Assembly (NCBI RefSeq): GCF_009731465.1
Contig: NZ_AP021887.1
Span: 676,001-740,000 of the forward strand
Direction of reading: 5' to 3'
Length of the DNA: 64,000 bases
Source of the DNA: Streptococcus sp. 116-D4
Lineage (GTDB): Bacteria; Bacillota; Bacilli; Lactobacillales; Streptococcaceae
Of the stretch, positions 44,535 through 53,349 are shown piece after piece. The notes below the pieces were generated by a model. That model saw only the letters and a program-made list of their open reading frames with translations, did no database searches and was not told the origin of the DNA. How positions within the stretch are numbered: the stretch's first letter is position 1; each line of letters opens with the position of its first letter. Both the position numbers and the translations under genes were made by a program.

Positions 44535-44566
44535 AAATACAGTACCAAATGTGGGTACTGTATTTT
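44535..44566 (+). terminator. Terminator after the ABC-F gene
   Basis: A 12-base perfect stem, AAATACAGTACC and GGTACTGTATTT, followed by T. Confidence 0.9.
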
Positions 44567-44582
44567 TTGGTTTTTAAGATTT

Positions 44583-44689
44583 AATACTCTTCGAAAATCT
44601 CTTCAAACCTCGTCAACGTCGCCTTGCCGTACTCAAGTACAGCCTGCGGCTAGTTTCCTAGTTTGCTCTTTGATTTTCATTGAGTATAA
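44583..44689 (+). repeat. BOX element (short, boxA-boxC)
   Basis: ATACTCTTCGAAAATCTCTT, the GCCTTGCCGT boxA core, then CCTGCGGCTAG to TTCATTGAGTATA. There is no GACTTCGTCAG unit, so it is a boxA-boxC form without boxB, in forward orientation between the convergent ABC-F and slrA genes. Confidence 0.88.
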
Positions 44690-44693
44690 AATC

Positions 44694-45482
44694 TTAGTCT
44701 TTCACCACTTCGATGCTGTCGATTGTGATAGCAGTAGTTGGCTTGTCTTTTTCATCTTTTTCAGCCTTGGCAATCTTATCCACAACATCCATACCGTCAA
44801 TCACTTGACCAAAGACTGGGTGCTTGCCATCTAGACTAGGGTTTCCCCCTTCTTTATAGGCTTCGATGATTTTCTGTGGATACTTGCTAGTAGGGAGTTT
44901 AGCAGAGGTATCTGTAGAGTTTTGGTTGATGAAGAACTGGCTACCATTGGAATTTGGTTGGCCAGTATTAGCCATAGAAAGAGCACCACGGATGTTATAG
45001 AGATATGGAGAGATTTCGCTCTTGAAACCAGTTCCATGGTCTTTAGTCTTGTCCTTATCGTGCCAGATGGATTCGCCACCTGTACCATCTCCTTTTGGAT
45101 CACCAGTCTGAACCATAAAGCCATCAATCACTCGGTGGAAGGTAACGCCATTGTAGTAGCCTTCCTTAGCGTGAGTTAGGAAATTTTCAACCGCAAGAGG
45201 GGCTAGCTTTGGAAAGAGTTTGATACGGATATCTCCTTGACTTGTATGGAGAATGACTTCAGCCTCGTCTTCAGCAACTTCCTTAGAAAGTTGTGGGAAA
45301 TTGGCGTTTTCGTTTGTTAAAGCATCGTTTAACTCCTTGGCAGATTGGGCAGCTGCTTTGGAGCTTTCCTCAGCGGCCAAGCTAGAATCTACATAGTCAT
45401 CACCACGCAAACTACGTTGGATGCTGCTACACCCAGCTAGGGCAAAAGTTGAGATTAATAGAAGTGTTGCTAGTTTTTTCAT
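44694..45482 (-). CDS. slrA: Cyclophilin-type peptidyl-prolyl isomerase lipoprotein SlrA
   Basis: An exported foldase anchored to the outer membrane face. The signal peptide ends in LAGC, a lipobox with the lipidated cysteine at residue 18. A Ser/Ala-rich spacer follows, then the cyclophilin domain from about residue 75 ([61 protein letters not shown]). 262 residues. In pneumococcus the orthologue aids folding of surface proteins and colonisation. Monocistronic on the minus strand. Confidence 0.94.
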   Translation of the reverse strand: MKKLATLLLISTFALAGCSSIQRSLRGDDYVDSSLAAEESSKAAAQSAKELNDALTNENANFPQLSKEVAEDEAEVILHTSQGDIRIKLFPKLAPLAVENFLTHAKEGYYNGVTFHRVIDGFMVQTGDPKGDGTGGESIWHDKDKTKDHGTGFKSEISPYLYNIRGALSMANTGQPNSNGSQFFINQNSTDTSAKLPTSKYPQKIIEAYKEGGNPSLDGKHPVFGQVIDGMDVVDKIAKAEKDEKDKPTTAITIDSIEVVKD

Positions 45483-45511
45483 GGGAATCCTTTCAAAAAT
45501 TCATTTCTACC

Positions 45512-45540
45512 ATTGTACCTTAAAAGGAAGGGGATTTCAA
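45512..45540 (-). promoter_or_regulatory. slrA promoter
   Basis: Minus-strand TTGAAA (45540-45535), 17-base spacer, TACAAT (45517-45512). Confidence 0.65.
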
Positions 45541-45631
45541 ATATTAGTGACAAGGTAGTTTAAGAGGAAGCCAACCAGAAAGTCGCTTGTTTAGGGGCAT
45601 CAATACCATAAGTATACTCAAAGTACTTAGG

Positions 45632-45676
45632 AAACCAGATCTTAAGAAAGCTCGTAAAGCATCACAATTAGTAAAG
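45632..45676 (+). other. Fragment of the rpsI 3' end, copy 1
   Basis: Reads KPDLKKARKASQL in frame, matching the end of ribosomal protein S9 (KPGLKKARKASQFSKR) with changes, then diverges. No other part of rpsI is present. Nearly identical at DNA level to copy 2 (50870). It marks the left edge of the accessory region. The rest of the 45483-45787 gap shows nothing else beyond the slrA promoter. Confidence 0.75.
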
Positions 45677-45787
45677 GTTAATTCGAAAGAATTACTATAT
45701 TTTAAAAGAGCACATTTTCAAAGGATTTTTTCTTTTGGATTCAATTCCTAATTAATCAGTGAACTTAATACTAGGTTTCGAAAAGAA

Positions 45788-46012
45788 TTATGCTTCCTCT
45801 TTCTGTCTGAGTTCAAAGAGGTCTTCTACTTTCAGATTAAAAACTTGAGCAATTTTAAGAGCCATTTCCAGCGAAGGATTGTAACGGTTATTTTCCAAGT
45901 GCAGAATTGTCTCGCGTCGCATGCCGATGAGGTCGGCTAACTCCTGCTGGGTCATGCCTGTGGACTCACGAACAGATTTGAGATTAGTAATAATATTGCT
46001 TTCTTTGGCCAT
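45788..46012 (-). CDS. XRE-family regulator
   Basis: A 74-residue, single-domain regulator: SVRESTGMTQQELADLIGMRRETILHLENNRYNPSLEMALKIAQVFNLKVEDLF is a full XRE helix-turn-helix. ATG 46012 follows GAGAGG; the extension to 46060 has none. It starts 2 bases after the membrane protein gene on the same strand. This XRE-plus-membrane-protein pairing is common in Firmicutes, and two palindromes upstream of the pair are likely its operators. Confidence 0.85.
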   Translation of the reverse strand: MAKESNIITNLKSVRESTGMTQQELADLIGMRRETILHLENNRYNPSLEMALKIAQVFNLKVEDLFELRQKEEA

Positions 46013-46014
46013 GC

Positions 46015-46611
46015 TTATCCTCTCCGTTCCAAGATAAGATAGACAACCGCAAAGATGCAAATCAAGGCAGCTATGCTAAAAAATATCTGTCCCATGTAAA
46101 GAGTGAGAGACCCCATATACCCAATGATAACTGCTAGGATCATCAGTGCGCCTAGTATAAAAACAAACATCAAGCTAGCTGCCTTGGCTAAATTAGCATA
46201 AAAGCGTTCGTCCGGAGTTTCCTTGACATTTTTCAAACAGAAAAAAGCAAATAAAATCACTTCAATAACGAGGCCAATTCCCAAAATCCATTCTTTAATA
46301 TCAGAACTTACGCTTGGGGTCGCAACCCAAATCCCTACTGTATAAAAAATGCTTGCTGCAAAAATAAGTATCGAGTAAAGCTTAGCAGACAAGTCAAAAA
46401 TAATCTTCCCCTTATCTTTCTGACTCTTATGAGGTCGTGGTTTCATATGTATCCAGCTCCAAATAGCTACAATTTGACCTGACACTGAAATACCAGTAAT
46501 AACTAACTTGGGTTCCCAACTAAGATTAGAACCAAATAAAACAATAAAATCAATAAAGAGAGCTACGGCAATCATTGCAATGAGGCCACGCATTTTTTGA
46601 CTTTTTTTCAT
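46015..46611 (-). CDS. Membrane protein paired with the XRE regulator
   Basis: A 198-residue protein with about six spans arranged in three hairpins (GLIAMIAVALFIDFIVLF, ITGISVSGQIVAIWSWI, LYSILIFAASIFYTVGIWVA and others) and a conserved-looking ETPDERFYANLAKAASLMF loop. This resembles the DUF3796/DUF2178-type proteins found with small XRE genes. ATG 46611 follows AAAGGAG. First gene of the two-gene minus-strand operon. Function unknown. Confidence 0.7.
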   Translation of the reverse strand: MKKSQKMRGLIAMIAVALFIDFIVLFGSNLSWEPKLVITGISVSGQIVAIWSWIHMKPRPHKSQKDKGKIIFDLSAKLYSILIFAASIFYTVGIWVATPSVSSDIKEWILGIGLVIEVILFAFFCLKNVKETPDERFYANLAKAASLMFVFILGALMILAVIIGYMGSLTLYMGQIFFSIAALICIFAVVYLILERRG

Positions 46612-46627
46612 GATAGACTCCTTTTTT

Positions 46628-46676
46628 GTGTTATAAATATATAACACTTAAATTTTATGTTACAAATATATCACAT
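46628..46676. promoter_or_regulatory. Two palindromic operators upstream of the XRE operon
   Basis: GTGTTATAAATATATAACAC (46628-46647) is a 20-base palindrome with 8-base perfect arms. ATGTTACAAATATATCACAT (46657-46676) is a degenerate second copy centred 29 bases away. Such tandem sites fit autoregulation by the XRE protein. Confidence 0.7.
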
Positions 46677-47178
46677 TTAAATTTGGAAAGCAAGAATTTA
46701 TGTGCCAAGGTGACAATTATTTGAAAAATTTTTTTAATAAAAGCCCTCGATAGTCAAACAACTAAAGAATTCTTTGAAGCAATGCATCGGATTTGATTTG
46801 GATAGTTTCGTTAATAATATTTGATGATAAAGAATTTTTGGAAAATCTAGATACTGTATGGATCTCTACTTTTTTTCTTAGACTCTTATAAAGTCTGTCA
46901 GAATAAGCTTTGTAGGTGTAGAAGTTAATTTTTACAGAAGTGAAGTAAGCATTCAATACGAATCAATACATAAGAAAAACTCTGATTTCAAGCGTTTTTT
47001 CTTTTTTCAATTTTAATACATTTCACTATATTTCAGTCCAATCTCTACCTTTTTCTCTACCTTTTTTAGATAAATATATCATCTGGATATTGAAGTTGAG
47101 CCATGCTATCATTTCGATGACAGGGCTTTTTAATGTTTGGTACACTACCTTCTTATCTATACTTTGATGGAGCTGAAG
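46677..47178. other. Gene-free AT-rich stretch
   Basis: No ORF with a ribosome site or recognisable product on either strand. Two short minus-strand frames (61 and 64 codons) show no protein character that I can support. Probably decayed sequence. Confidence 0.5.
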
Positions 47179-47230
47179 TTGACATCTACAAAGTTTAATG
47201 TTAGAATACATTAAAAAATATATTTGAATG
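47179..47230 (+). promoter_or_regulatory. cadD promoter and ArsR/CadC-type operator
   Basis: TTGACA (47179-47184), 17-base spacer, TAGAAT (47202-47207). CATTAAAAAATATATTTGAATG (47209-47230, shown here as two arms, CATTAAAAAAT and ATATTTGAATG) is an imperfect inverted repeat close to known CadC/ArsR sites, which contain TATTTGAATG. It covers the transcription start. Confidence 0.75.
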
Positions 47231-47239
47231 AGGTGTTTT

Positions 47240-47854
47240 ATGATTCAAAATGTTGTTACTTCAATAATCCTGTATTCTGGGACAGCCGTAGACTTACTTA
47301 TTATCCTAATGTTATTTTTTGCCAAAAGAAAAAGCAGAAAGGACATCATTAACATCTATTTAGGACAATTTCTAGGCTCTGTTAGTCTAATATTGCTAAG
47401 TTTACTTTTTGCATTTGTATTAAATTATATTCCTAGTAAAGAGATTTTAGGTTTGCTCGGTTTGATTCCAATTTTCCTAGGACTCAAAGTTTTGCTTTTA
47501 GGAGATTCTGATGGAGAAGCTATTGCAAAAGATAGTTTGCGCAAAGATGATAAAAACCTGATTTTTCTAGTCGCTATGATTACTTTTGCAAGTTGTGGTG
47601 CTGACAATATTGGTGTTTTTGTCCCATATTTTATTACCTTAAATTTAGCGAATTTGATTGTGACTTTACTTACCTTTCTAGTCATGATTTATCTCTTGGT
47701 TTTTTCTGCCCAAAAATTGGCACAAGTCCCTTCTGTTGGAGAAACTTTGGAAAAATATAGCAGATGGTTTATTGCCGTTGTTTATTTAGGACTGGGGATG
47801 TATATTCTGATTGAAAACAACGTTTTTGACATGCTAAGGACTGTGTTCGGCTAG
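47240..47854 (+). CDS. cadD: CadD-family cadmium resistance transporter
   Basis: A 204-residue membrane protein with five or six spans and the CadD pattern: N-terminal TAVDLLIILMLFFA, GQFLGSVSLILLSLL, the conserved FASCGADNIGVFVPYF loop, and the C-terminal RWFIAVVYLGLGMYILIEN. CadD exports or sequesters cadmium. ATG 47240 follows GAGGTG; it is the first gene of a cadDX operon under an ArsR-type operator. Confidence 0.88.
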   Translation: MIQNVVTSIILYSGTAVDLLIILMLFFAKRKSRKDIINIYLGQFLGSVSLILLSLLFAFVLNYIPSKEILGLLGLIPIFLGLKVLLLGDSDGEAIAKDSLRKDDKNLIFLVAMITFASCGADNIGVFVPYFITLNLANLIVTLLTFLVMIYLLVFSAQKLAQVPSVGETLEKYSRWFIAVVYLGLGMYILIENNVFDMLRTVFG

Positions 47855-47865
47855 GAGAAAAAATT

Positions 47866-48204
47866 ATGAAAAAAGATAGTATCTGTCAAGTGGATGTTAT
47901 AAATCAACAAAATGTTACAACCGCAACGAACTACCTTGAAAAGGAAAAAGTCCAAAAATCACTTTGCATTTTATCAAAATTTACCGATAATAAACAGATA
48001 AATATCATCTTTTATCTCCTTGCCGTCGAAGAACTCTGTGTCTGCGATATAGCCTGTTTATTAAATCTCAGTATGGCATCTGCCTCCCACCATCTTCGTA
48101 AACTAGCCAATCAAAACATCTTGGACACTAGAAGAGAGGGGAAAATTATATATTATTTTATAAAAGATGAGGAAATCAAAGACTTTTTTAATCAACTAGG
48201 ATAA
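47866..48204 (+). CDS. cadX: ArsR-family metal sensor (CadX/CadC type)
   Basis: A 112-residue repressor released by cadmium, zinc or lead. The metal-site motif ELCVCDIA sits in helix alpha-3 and is followed by the helix-turn-helix LLNLSMASASHHLRKLANQNILDTRREGKIIYYF with its wing. An N-terminal cysteine (C6) may complete the metal site as in CadC. RBS GGAGAAAA. It lies 11 bases after cadD and probably represses the operon through the 47209-47230 repeat. Confidence 0.88.
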   Translation: MKKDSICQVDVINQQNVTTATNYLEKEKVQKSLCILSKFTDNKQINIIFYLLAVEELCVCDIACLLNLSMASASHHLRKLANQNILDTRREGKIIYYFIKDEEIKDFFNQLG

Positions 48205-48249
48205 CAACTATTTTTATTACTCTACCATGATTATATATAGGACTTATCT

Positions 48250-48384
48250 ATGAAATTTTTTGATGAAAATTACTCACAAGAAATACCTACTCGTATCAAA
48301 TGTTTAAGAAAAATGTATAATTTAAAGCAAAGCGACCTAGGTAATGCAGGTCAAGTTAGCCAAGTTGAAAAGGGAGGAATTTGA
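48250..48384 (+). pseudogene. Truncated XRE helix-turn-helix gene
   Basis: A 44-codon frame: SQEIPTRIKCLRKMYNLKQSDLG...GQVSQVEKGGI and stop. This is the first half of an XRE DNA-binding domain, missing residues in the recognition helix region and everything after. No weak continuation is seen in other frames. It looks like a remnant of a larger regulator. The rest of 48205-48604 is empty. Confidence 0.55.
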
Positions 48385-48604
48385 AAGAAAATGTATCTTT
48401 GATAGTAGTCATTTATTGTGAAATATGATATATTTATTGATTAGATGGATGAATATTTCTAAAGTTAAATAAGATATGACAGATACATGTTTTTTTAGTG
48501 TATCTTGTTTGTACTCAAAGTATGAAATGAATATCTAATATTTAAGATTAAAAAATATTATACGATGAGATAGAATGCTACAAAATGAAAGGCGATGTAA
48601 TCTG

Positions 48605-48907
48605 ATGAAGAAAGATAGATTAATTGCATTGACAGATGCTGTTCTAGCAATTATTATGACCATCTTGATTTTAGAGTTAGAAAAACCAACAACACCAAGT
48701 CTTGAAGCTTTTTGGGATTTACGGCAAAATTTCTTTGCTTGTTTTCTTTCCTTTTTCTGGTTGGGATCGTTATGGATGGCACTAAACACATTATGGGAAA
48801 AGGTTGAGAAAATTTCCTCAGAAATTATTTGGTGGAATTTGTTTCTACTCTTGGAGCGGCAGGAGTTCTCTTTGGAGAATTTCATGCCATCCAAGATACC
48901 AGTCTGA
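48605..48907 (+). pseudogene. N-terminal fragment of a TMEM175-like potassium channel gene
   Basis: RLIALTDAVLAIIMTILILELEKP is the first helix and signature of bacterial TMEM175/DUF1211 channels. A second hairpin (FFACFLSFFWLGSLWMALNTLW) and the start of the third helix (IIWWNLFLLL) follow. Then the frame runs into sequence that only makes sense one frame over, and it stops at 48907. A normal gene would be about twice as long, so this is a truncated or deletion-fused gene. Confidence 0.65.
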
Positions 48908-49173
48908 ATGATGTGGTGGACCGGATCTATATAAATGTCAAGGATTTACCGTTTCAGTCCTTGGGAGCTTTAGCTAATATCCTGTCTGATGTTAAGAAGG
49001 GACTGATTCAAGACAGTCATATCTGGTCTTTCTTCCAGTCATTTTTCAAACAATATCAGTTGATAATCAGCTTAAATCAGATCTATCAGTTTGTCTATCT
49101 TTCTCTGATGGAGATCATGTCCTATCTTCACTTTGATTATTGGAAAAAACGGCTCGGTCAGGAGCTAGTATGA
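48829..49173 (+). pseudogene. C-terminal gene fragment of unknown family
   Basis: Frame +1 relative to the TMEM175 fragment, open from 48808. It reads VSTLGAAGVLFGEFHAIQDTSLND... and is mostly soluble-helical, ending HFDYWKKRLGQELV. It has no proper start (only TTG 48829 inside the upstream frame) and seems to be the 3' part of a different gene joined to the TMEM175 remnant by deletion, or the same gene after a frameshift and divergence. It lies 13 bases before the K+ channel gene. Confidence 0.45.
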
Positions 49174-49186
49174 ATAAGGAGAACAA

Positions 49187-49510
49187 ATGAGACGTTTAAA
49201 AATGTTATGGCATATTATACAGGTTACGGGTTTTACTCGGTTTGCTCTGAGTTTTGTGACCTTTGTTTTTGGGTCAGGAGGCGTGCTTTTCCTAGTTGAA
49301 CCTGCTATCACAAATTACGGAGACGGTCTTTGGTATGCTTTTGTGACTTCGACGACTGTCGGCTACGGGGATCTCCTAGCTGTGACCTTGATTGGAAGGA
49401 TTACCAGTGTCTTCTTGACGATTTATGGGCTCATATTTTTTGGCTGTTTATCAGCTGTTATTATTAATTATTATACCGATTTAAATAAGGAAAGAGGAGA
49501 GGACAAATGA
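49187..49510 (+). CDS. Small two-helix potassium channel protein
   Basis: A 107-residue protein with one span (FALSFVTFVFGSGGVLFLVE), a pore helix and selectivity filter (STTVGYGD, perfect for K+), and a second span (ITSVFLTIYGLIFFGCLSAVIINYY). It has a KcsA-like core without voltage sensor or RCK domain. RBS AAGGAGAAC. Its stop overlaps the DUF389 start (ATGA). Confidence 0.85.
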   Translation: MRRLKMLWHIIQVTGFTRFALSFVTFVFGSGGVLFLVEPAITNYGDGLWYAFVTSTTVGYGDLLAVTLIGRITSVFLTIYGLIFFGCLSAVIINYYTDLNKERGEDK

Positions 49511-50556
49511 CTGCCAATTATTCAACACGGGAATACCGTGAGAAATTATACGATGACCTTCATGTTCGATTGAGAGATACAGCGATTTTGATGTGTGCAA
49601 TTTTTATTGCCTCTATCGGTCTAAATATGAATTCAACAGCTGTTATTATTGGAGCCATGTTAATTTCACCTCTCATGACACCGATTGTTGGACTGGGATT
49701 CGGTTTAGCTATTTTTGATACGCGTTTAATCAAGCAATCTCTAGAGGTTTTATTGACTCAAGTGTTGGTCAGTTTGCTTGTCTCGACTCTGTATTTCTGG
49801 ATTTCTCCCTTGTCTTATGCAAGTAGCGAGTTGATCGCACGAACCTCTCCAACCATTTGGGATGTTCTCATTGCTATTGCTGGTGGGATTGCTGGTGTGA
49901 TCGGTTCAAGGAAAAAAGAAGCAAACAATATCGTGCCAGGAGTAGCCATTGCTACAGCTTTGATGCCGCCTATCTGTACTGCTGGCTATGGTTTAGCTAA
50001 TGGGAATGTACGATTTTTATTGGGGGCTCTCTATCTTTTCTTGATCAACTGTGTCTTTATCATGCTAGCCAACATTGTTGGAACAAGAATTTTGATGAGA
50101 AAATCTCCTTTAACTTCATTTAAAGAGCTGAGCATTAAAATGAGAATTGGCTTGATTTCTTTGATTGTATTGTTGATTCTTCCAGCTAGCTATTCGGCAG
50201 TTACTCTGACAATAGAACAAGCGCGCAAAGAAGGGATCAAACAGTTTGTAGGAAAAGAGTTCGCCAATTATACGGTTATTAATCAAGTCTACAAGTCAAG
50301 TAACAATGAATTGGTCTTGACGGTTGTTGGAGATCCGATTTCAGAAGAAGAATTAGAAACACTCCACCAAAAACAAGCCTCTTACGGTATTCAATCTGTT
50401 CAATTGAAAGTGAATCAAGTTCAGAACTCGCCAACATTAGATAGTGAAGCGACCAAGGAATTTTATGAAAACATTGACAAGTATATTGATCAAAAACTCT
50501 CTGAAAAAGATTCACAAAACGATCTCGTAAAAGAAAATGAAGCAGACAAGGATTGA
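49507..50556 (+). CDS. DUF389 family membrane protein
   Basis: A 349-residue protein with about six spans in residues 25-240 and a soluble C-terminal domain. The DUF389 core is clear: LRDTAILMCAIFIASIGLNMNSTAVIIGAMLISPLMTPIVGLGFGLAI, later GVIGSRKKEANNIVPGVAIATALMPPICTAGYGLANG. Role of the family unknown; the translational coupling to a K+ channel suggests ion or membrane homeostasis. Confidence 0.88.
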   Translation: MTANYSTREYREKLYDDLHVRLRDTAILMCAIFIASIGLNMNSTAVIIGAMLISPLMTPIVGLGFGLAIFDTRLIKQSLEVLLTQVLVSLLVSTLYFWISPLSYASSELIARTSPTIWDVLIAIAGGIAGVIGSRKKEANNIVPGVAIATALMPPICTAGYGLANGNVRFLLGALYLFLINCVFIMLANIVGTRILMRKSPLTSFKELSIKMRIGLISLIVLLILPASYSAVTLTIEQARKEGIKQFVGKEFANYTVINQVYKSSNNELVLTVVGDPISEEELETLHQKQASYGIQSVQLKVNQVQNSPTLDSEATKEFYENIDKYIDQKLSEKDSQNDLVKENEADKD

Positions 50557-50650
50557 GGACAATGAACTGAATCGGTTTTTACGCCGTGTTTTTCTTGTAT
50601 CTTCCTCTTTCTTACTTATAGCAGGTTGTTTTTGCTTGAATAAGAAATAA
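50537..50650 (+). CDS. Possible small membrane peptide
   Basis: A 37-residue frame overlapping the end of the DUF389 gene: charged N-terminus, then RRVFLVSSSFLLIAGCFCLN and KK. A single span with a lipobox-like LIAGC, but too close to the C-terminus for a normal lipoprotein. No clear ribosome site. Weakly supported. Confidence 0.3.
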   Translation: MKQTRIEDNELNRFLRRVFLVSSSFLLIAGCFCLNKK

Positions 50651-51374
50651 ATTAGAAGTTCTATCATCTAAGAAAAATGATGAAAAAAATCATTTAACTA
50701 ATGGTGTGAACGTTTAGTGTTTATCAGCTCCATTCTCTGTAATTTTGGGGGTAAAATCCACACCATTTAGATAAAATTAGTTGAATTTGATTGGAAAAAC
50801 GCTTTTATAAAAGCGGAGAAAAGTCTTGATATTACGCTGTTTTTAGTCCAACTGAAATTCATACTTTCCAAACCAGGTCTTAAGAAAGCTCGTAAAGCAT
50901 CACAATTATCAAAACGTAAATCAACACGCTTATATCAACGTTTACAGACATTTAAGAAATTTCTCTTGGATGTCTTTTTTTGTCTAGCTAAATTTTACAA
51001 ATTGGGCAATTTAGGTTACTCAATAATATAAAAAAGATAAAAATTTAAAGTTCGAATTTTAATTTTAAAAAAAGTAATTATTATTGAATATCTGTTCAAA
51101 CATTTTTTCTTTTCTAAGGTTAATATAAGTATATATACTTTAAAAAAGGAAGTCAAACATCTTGCTCATAGATTTTTGCATTTTTAAAAAATACATTTTG
51201 TCATATAATAATGTGGAAAATTGACGGATTCCTTAAACAATCATATAATATGAATATGTAAACCCTTACATACTATTCTACTTATACTTGATAAAATGCA
51301 AGTTCTTGAGAATCTATAAATATATAGACACTCTTCTATTTATAAAGTGAAATAAAGAATCACGGAGAAAGTTT
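50651..51374. other. Gene-free junction between accessory units
   Basis: Contains rpsI fragment 2 and its terminator-like hairpin (50870-50981), and a CACACCATTTAGAT stretch at about 50759 that recurs at 55933 beyond fragment 3. The remainder is very AT-rich with no supportable ORF; it leads into the ABC operon. Confidence 0.55.
50870..50917 (+). other. Fragment of the rpsI 3' end, copy 2
   Basis: Reads KPGLKKARKASQLSKR, the end of ribosomal protein S9, with Leu for Phe. The stop codon is lost (AAA in its place). A 12-base stem, AGACATTTAAGA with TCTTGGATGTCT, plus a T-run follows at 50946-50981, in the place of the rpsI terminator. Confidence 0.85.
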
Positions 51375-51578
51375 ATGGATATTAAAGAGACATTCAACCA
51401 GCTAGACAATACAAAATTTAATGATTTCAATAATCGCCTTGAAGGTTTTGAGAAACTTTTTAAAGACAAATATTATTTTACCCATCCCGAAGATTTTAGC
51501 TCAATCTTTAGCATTTTGGTAAAGTATGGAAAAAGTACAAGTAAATATATTTTATCGAAAGGAGAGATATATGAGTGA
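51375..51578 (+). CDS. Small protein heading the ABC exporter operon
   Basis: A 67-residue hydrophilic, acidic and aromatic-rich protein (MDIKETFNQLDNTKFNDFNN...). GGAG precedes ATG 51375, and its stop overlaps the ABC gene start, so it is part of the operon. No signal peptide, cysteines or GG leader site that would mark it as a typical bacteriocin. Possibly a precursor or accessory of the exporter; unknown. Confidence 0.5.
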   Translation: MDIKETFNQLDNTKFNDFNNRLEGFEKLFKDKYYFTHPEDFSSIFSILVKYGKSTSKYILSKGEIYE

Positions 51579-52557
51579 AATAGTTATTAATGCTCAGAAT
51601 TTATCTAAAAATTTTTATAATTTTGATTCAAGACTCCCATTTATCAAGAGATTTTTGAAACGTAATCAAATAACGATTCGAGCTGTTCAAGATATTAGTT
51701 TTACGATTAAGAGAGGGAGTATAGTTGGCTTTATTGGGAGTAATGGAGCTGGTAAATCCACAACGATTAAAATGTTGACTGGGACTCTTTATCCTAGTTC
51801 CGGAAAATTAGAAGTGAATGGAGAAATTCCATTTAAAAGAAGTATAAATTTTAGAAAAAAAATTTCAATAGTAGTAGGAAATAAATTACAGTTATTTCAA
51901 GATGTTTCGGCTATGGATTATTTTCAATTGATTGGTACTTTATATGAGGTAGAACCGGCGATTTTACAAGAACGAATTCAGGAATTAAGCAATTTGTTGA
52001 ATGTAAAAGATCAGCTTTACCAGCAGGTCCGGACCCTCTCTCTTGGACAAAAAATGAAAATGGAGTTTATCGCGGCATCTTTAACAAGTCCGGAAATATT
52101 ATTTTTAGACGAGCCTACTATAGGGTTAGATATACAGTCTAAAAAAGATATCAGAACATTTTTAAAGAAAATGAATGAAGAATGTCATACTACTATTATT
52201 TTAACGAGTCATGATATGGATGATATTTCGTCTGTTTGTGACGAATTAATCGTCATTGACAAAGGAAAAATTATTTTGCAGGAGTCAATGGATGTTATTT
52301 TATCTAAATTTTCTGATTTTAAATATTTAAAGATAAAAATGACATTAGATTTGGTACCAGAGTTATGCTCTGTTAAAGGAGTAGTAGTCATTTCTCAAAC
52401 AAAATCGGAATGTATACTAAAAATACCTAGAGATTTTGTCTTTGAGACATTAGAATCAATCAATAAGCTTGTAGATATAGAAGATTTTGAAATATCAAAT
52501 CTTTCTTTAGAAGAAATTATTTTACAAAACTATTTTACAAAAAAGGAGCACAATTGA
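51571..52557 (+). CDS. ABC transporter ATP-binding protein (ABC-2 exporter type)
   Basis: A 328-residue ATPase: Walker A GSNGAGKST, signature TLSLGQKMKMEFIAASL, Walker B ILFLDEPTIGLD, H-loop LTSHDMDD, and a C-terminal extension of about 90 residues. The LSLGQ signature and the N-terminal FDSRLPFIKRFLKR insert are typical of ATPases paired with DUF990-type ABC-2 permeases. ATG 51571 follows AAAGGAGAG. Both partner permease genes downstream are disrupted, so this subunit may have no working channel. Confidence 0.88.
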   Translation: MSEIVINAQNLSKNFYNFDSRLPFIKRFLKRNQITIRAVQDISFTIKRGSIVGFIGSNGAGKSTTIKMLTGTLYPSSGKLEVNGEIPFKRSINFRKKISIVVGNKLQLFQDVSAMDYFQLIGTLYEVEPAILQERIQELSNLLNVKDQLYQQVRTLSLGQKMKMEFIAASLTSPEILFLDEPTIGLDIQSKKDIRTFLKKMNEECHTTIILTSHDMDDISSVCDELIVIDKGKIILQESMDVILSKFSDFKYLKIKMTLDLVPELCSVKGVVVISQTKSECILKIPRDFVFETLESINKLVDIEDFEISNLSLEEIILQNYFTKKEHN

Positions 52558-53349
52558 AAAAAGAAATGTCTATTATTCTGATATCATTTCGATCTATTTT
52601 GAACTATAAATCAAGTGTACTATTGTTAATGTTACAGGCAAGTATACAAATTATGATATCAGTATTTTTATGGACGTATATATATCAGAGTAACCAGATA
52701 AATATAGCAGGATATGATTTTACCTCAATGGTTCAATACTATTTGGGGACTATAATTTTTTCATATTTTGTTTTTTATCCAGTTGATTGGGAAATCAATG
52801 ACGATGTTCATTCAGGAAATTTTTTTAGCATATTAATAAAACCTGTTACTTTTTATAAGTATTATTTTTGTAAAATGCTTGGAGATAGGCTTGCTCATTT
52901 ATTATTTATCATCATTCCTGTCATTTTATTCTCCAGTGTTTATTACAAGAATGAGTTATTAACCATTGAAATTCTTATTTTAGGAAGTATTGCAATTATT
53001 CTATCTATGGTTCTATGGTTTTTAATATCATGTTGTGTAGGTATGCTTTCTTTTTGGTTAGAAAATATATTTTTTGTCCTTACTGTTAAAGAAATAGTAA
53101 TTCAGTTTTTATCAGGAATATTATTGCCTTTAAGTTTTTTTTTCAAATAATTTTCGTCTGTTTTTAGATGTATTACCTTTTAAATACTTAGTATATGAAC
53201 CGCTTCAGATGTTTAGTAATGATACATATAAATTAATAGACTATTTGAGAATTATTTGTATTCAATTGATTTGGTGCATCATTTTTTATATTATATTAAG
53301 ATTCATATTGAGAAAAGGAGTGGAGCACTTCTCAAATGTGGGAGGATAA
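52554..53349 (+). pseudogene. ABC-2 permease gene frameshifted at a T9 tract
   Basis: TTG 52554 follows AAAGGAG and overlaps the ATPase stop. The frame encodes five spans and stops at 53150 right after a run of nine T (53135-53143). With eight T the frame continues as NNFRLFLDVLPFKYLVYEPL...LIDYLRIICIQLIWCIIFYIIL...RKGVEHFSNVGG and stops at 53349, one base before the next gene: a full-length (about 265-residue) ABC2_membrane_6/DUF990-type permease. One extra T breaks it. Strand slippage at the tract could make it phase-variable; a sequencing error is the dull alternative. Confidence 0.8.

Noticed and set aside
46762..47211. Two short minus-strand ORFs between the XRE operon and cadD
   Set aside because: No ribosome site, no recognisable family, biased low-complexity translation; treated as empty sequence.
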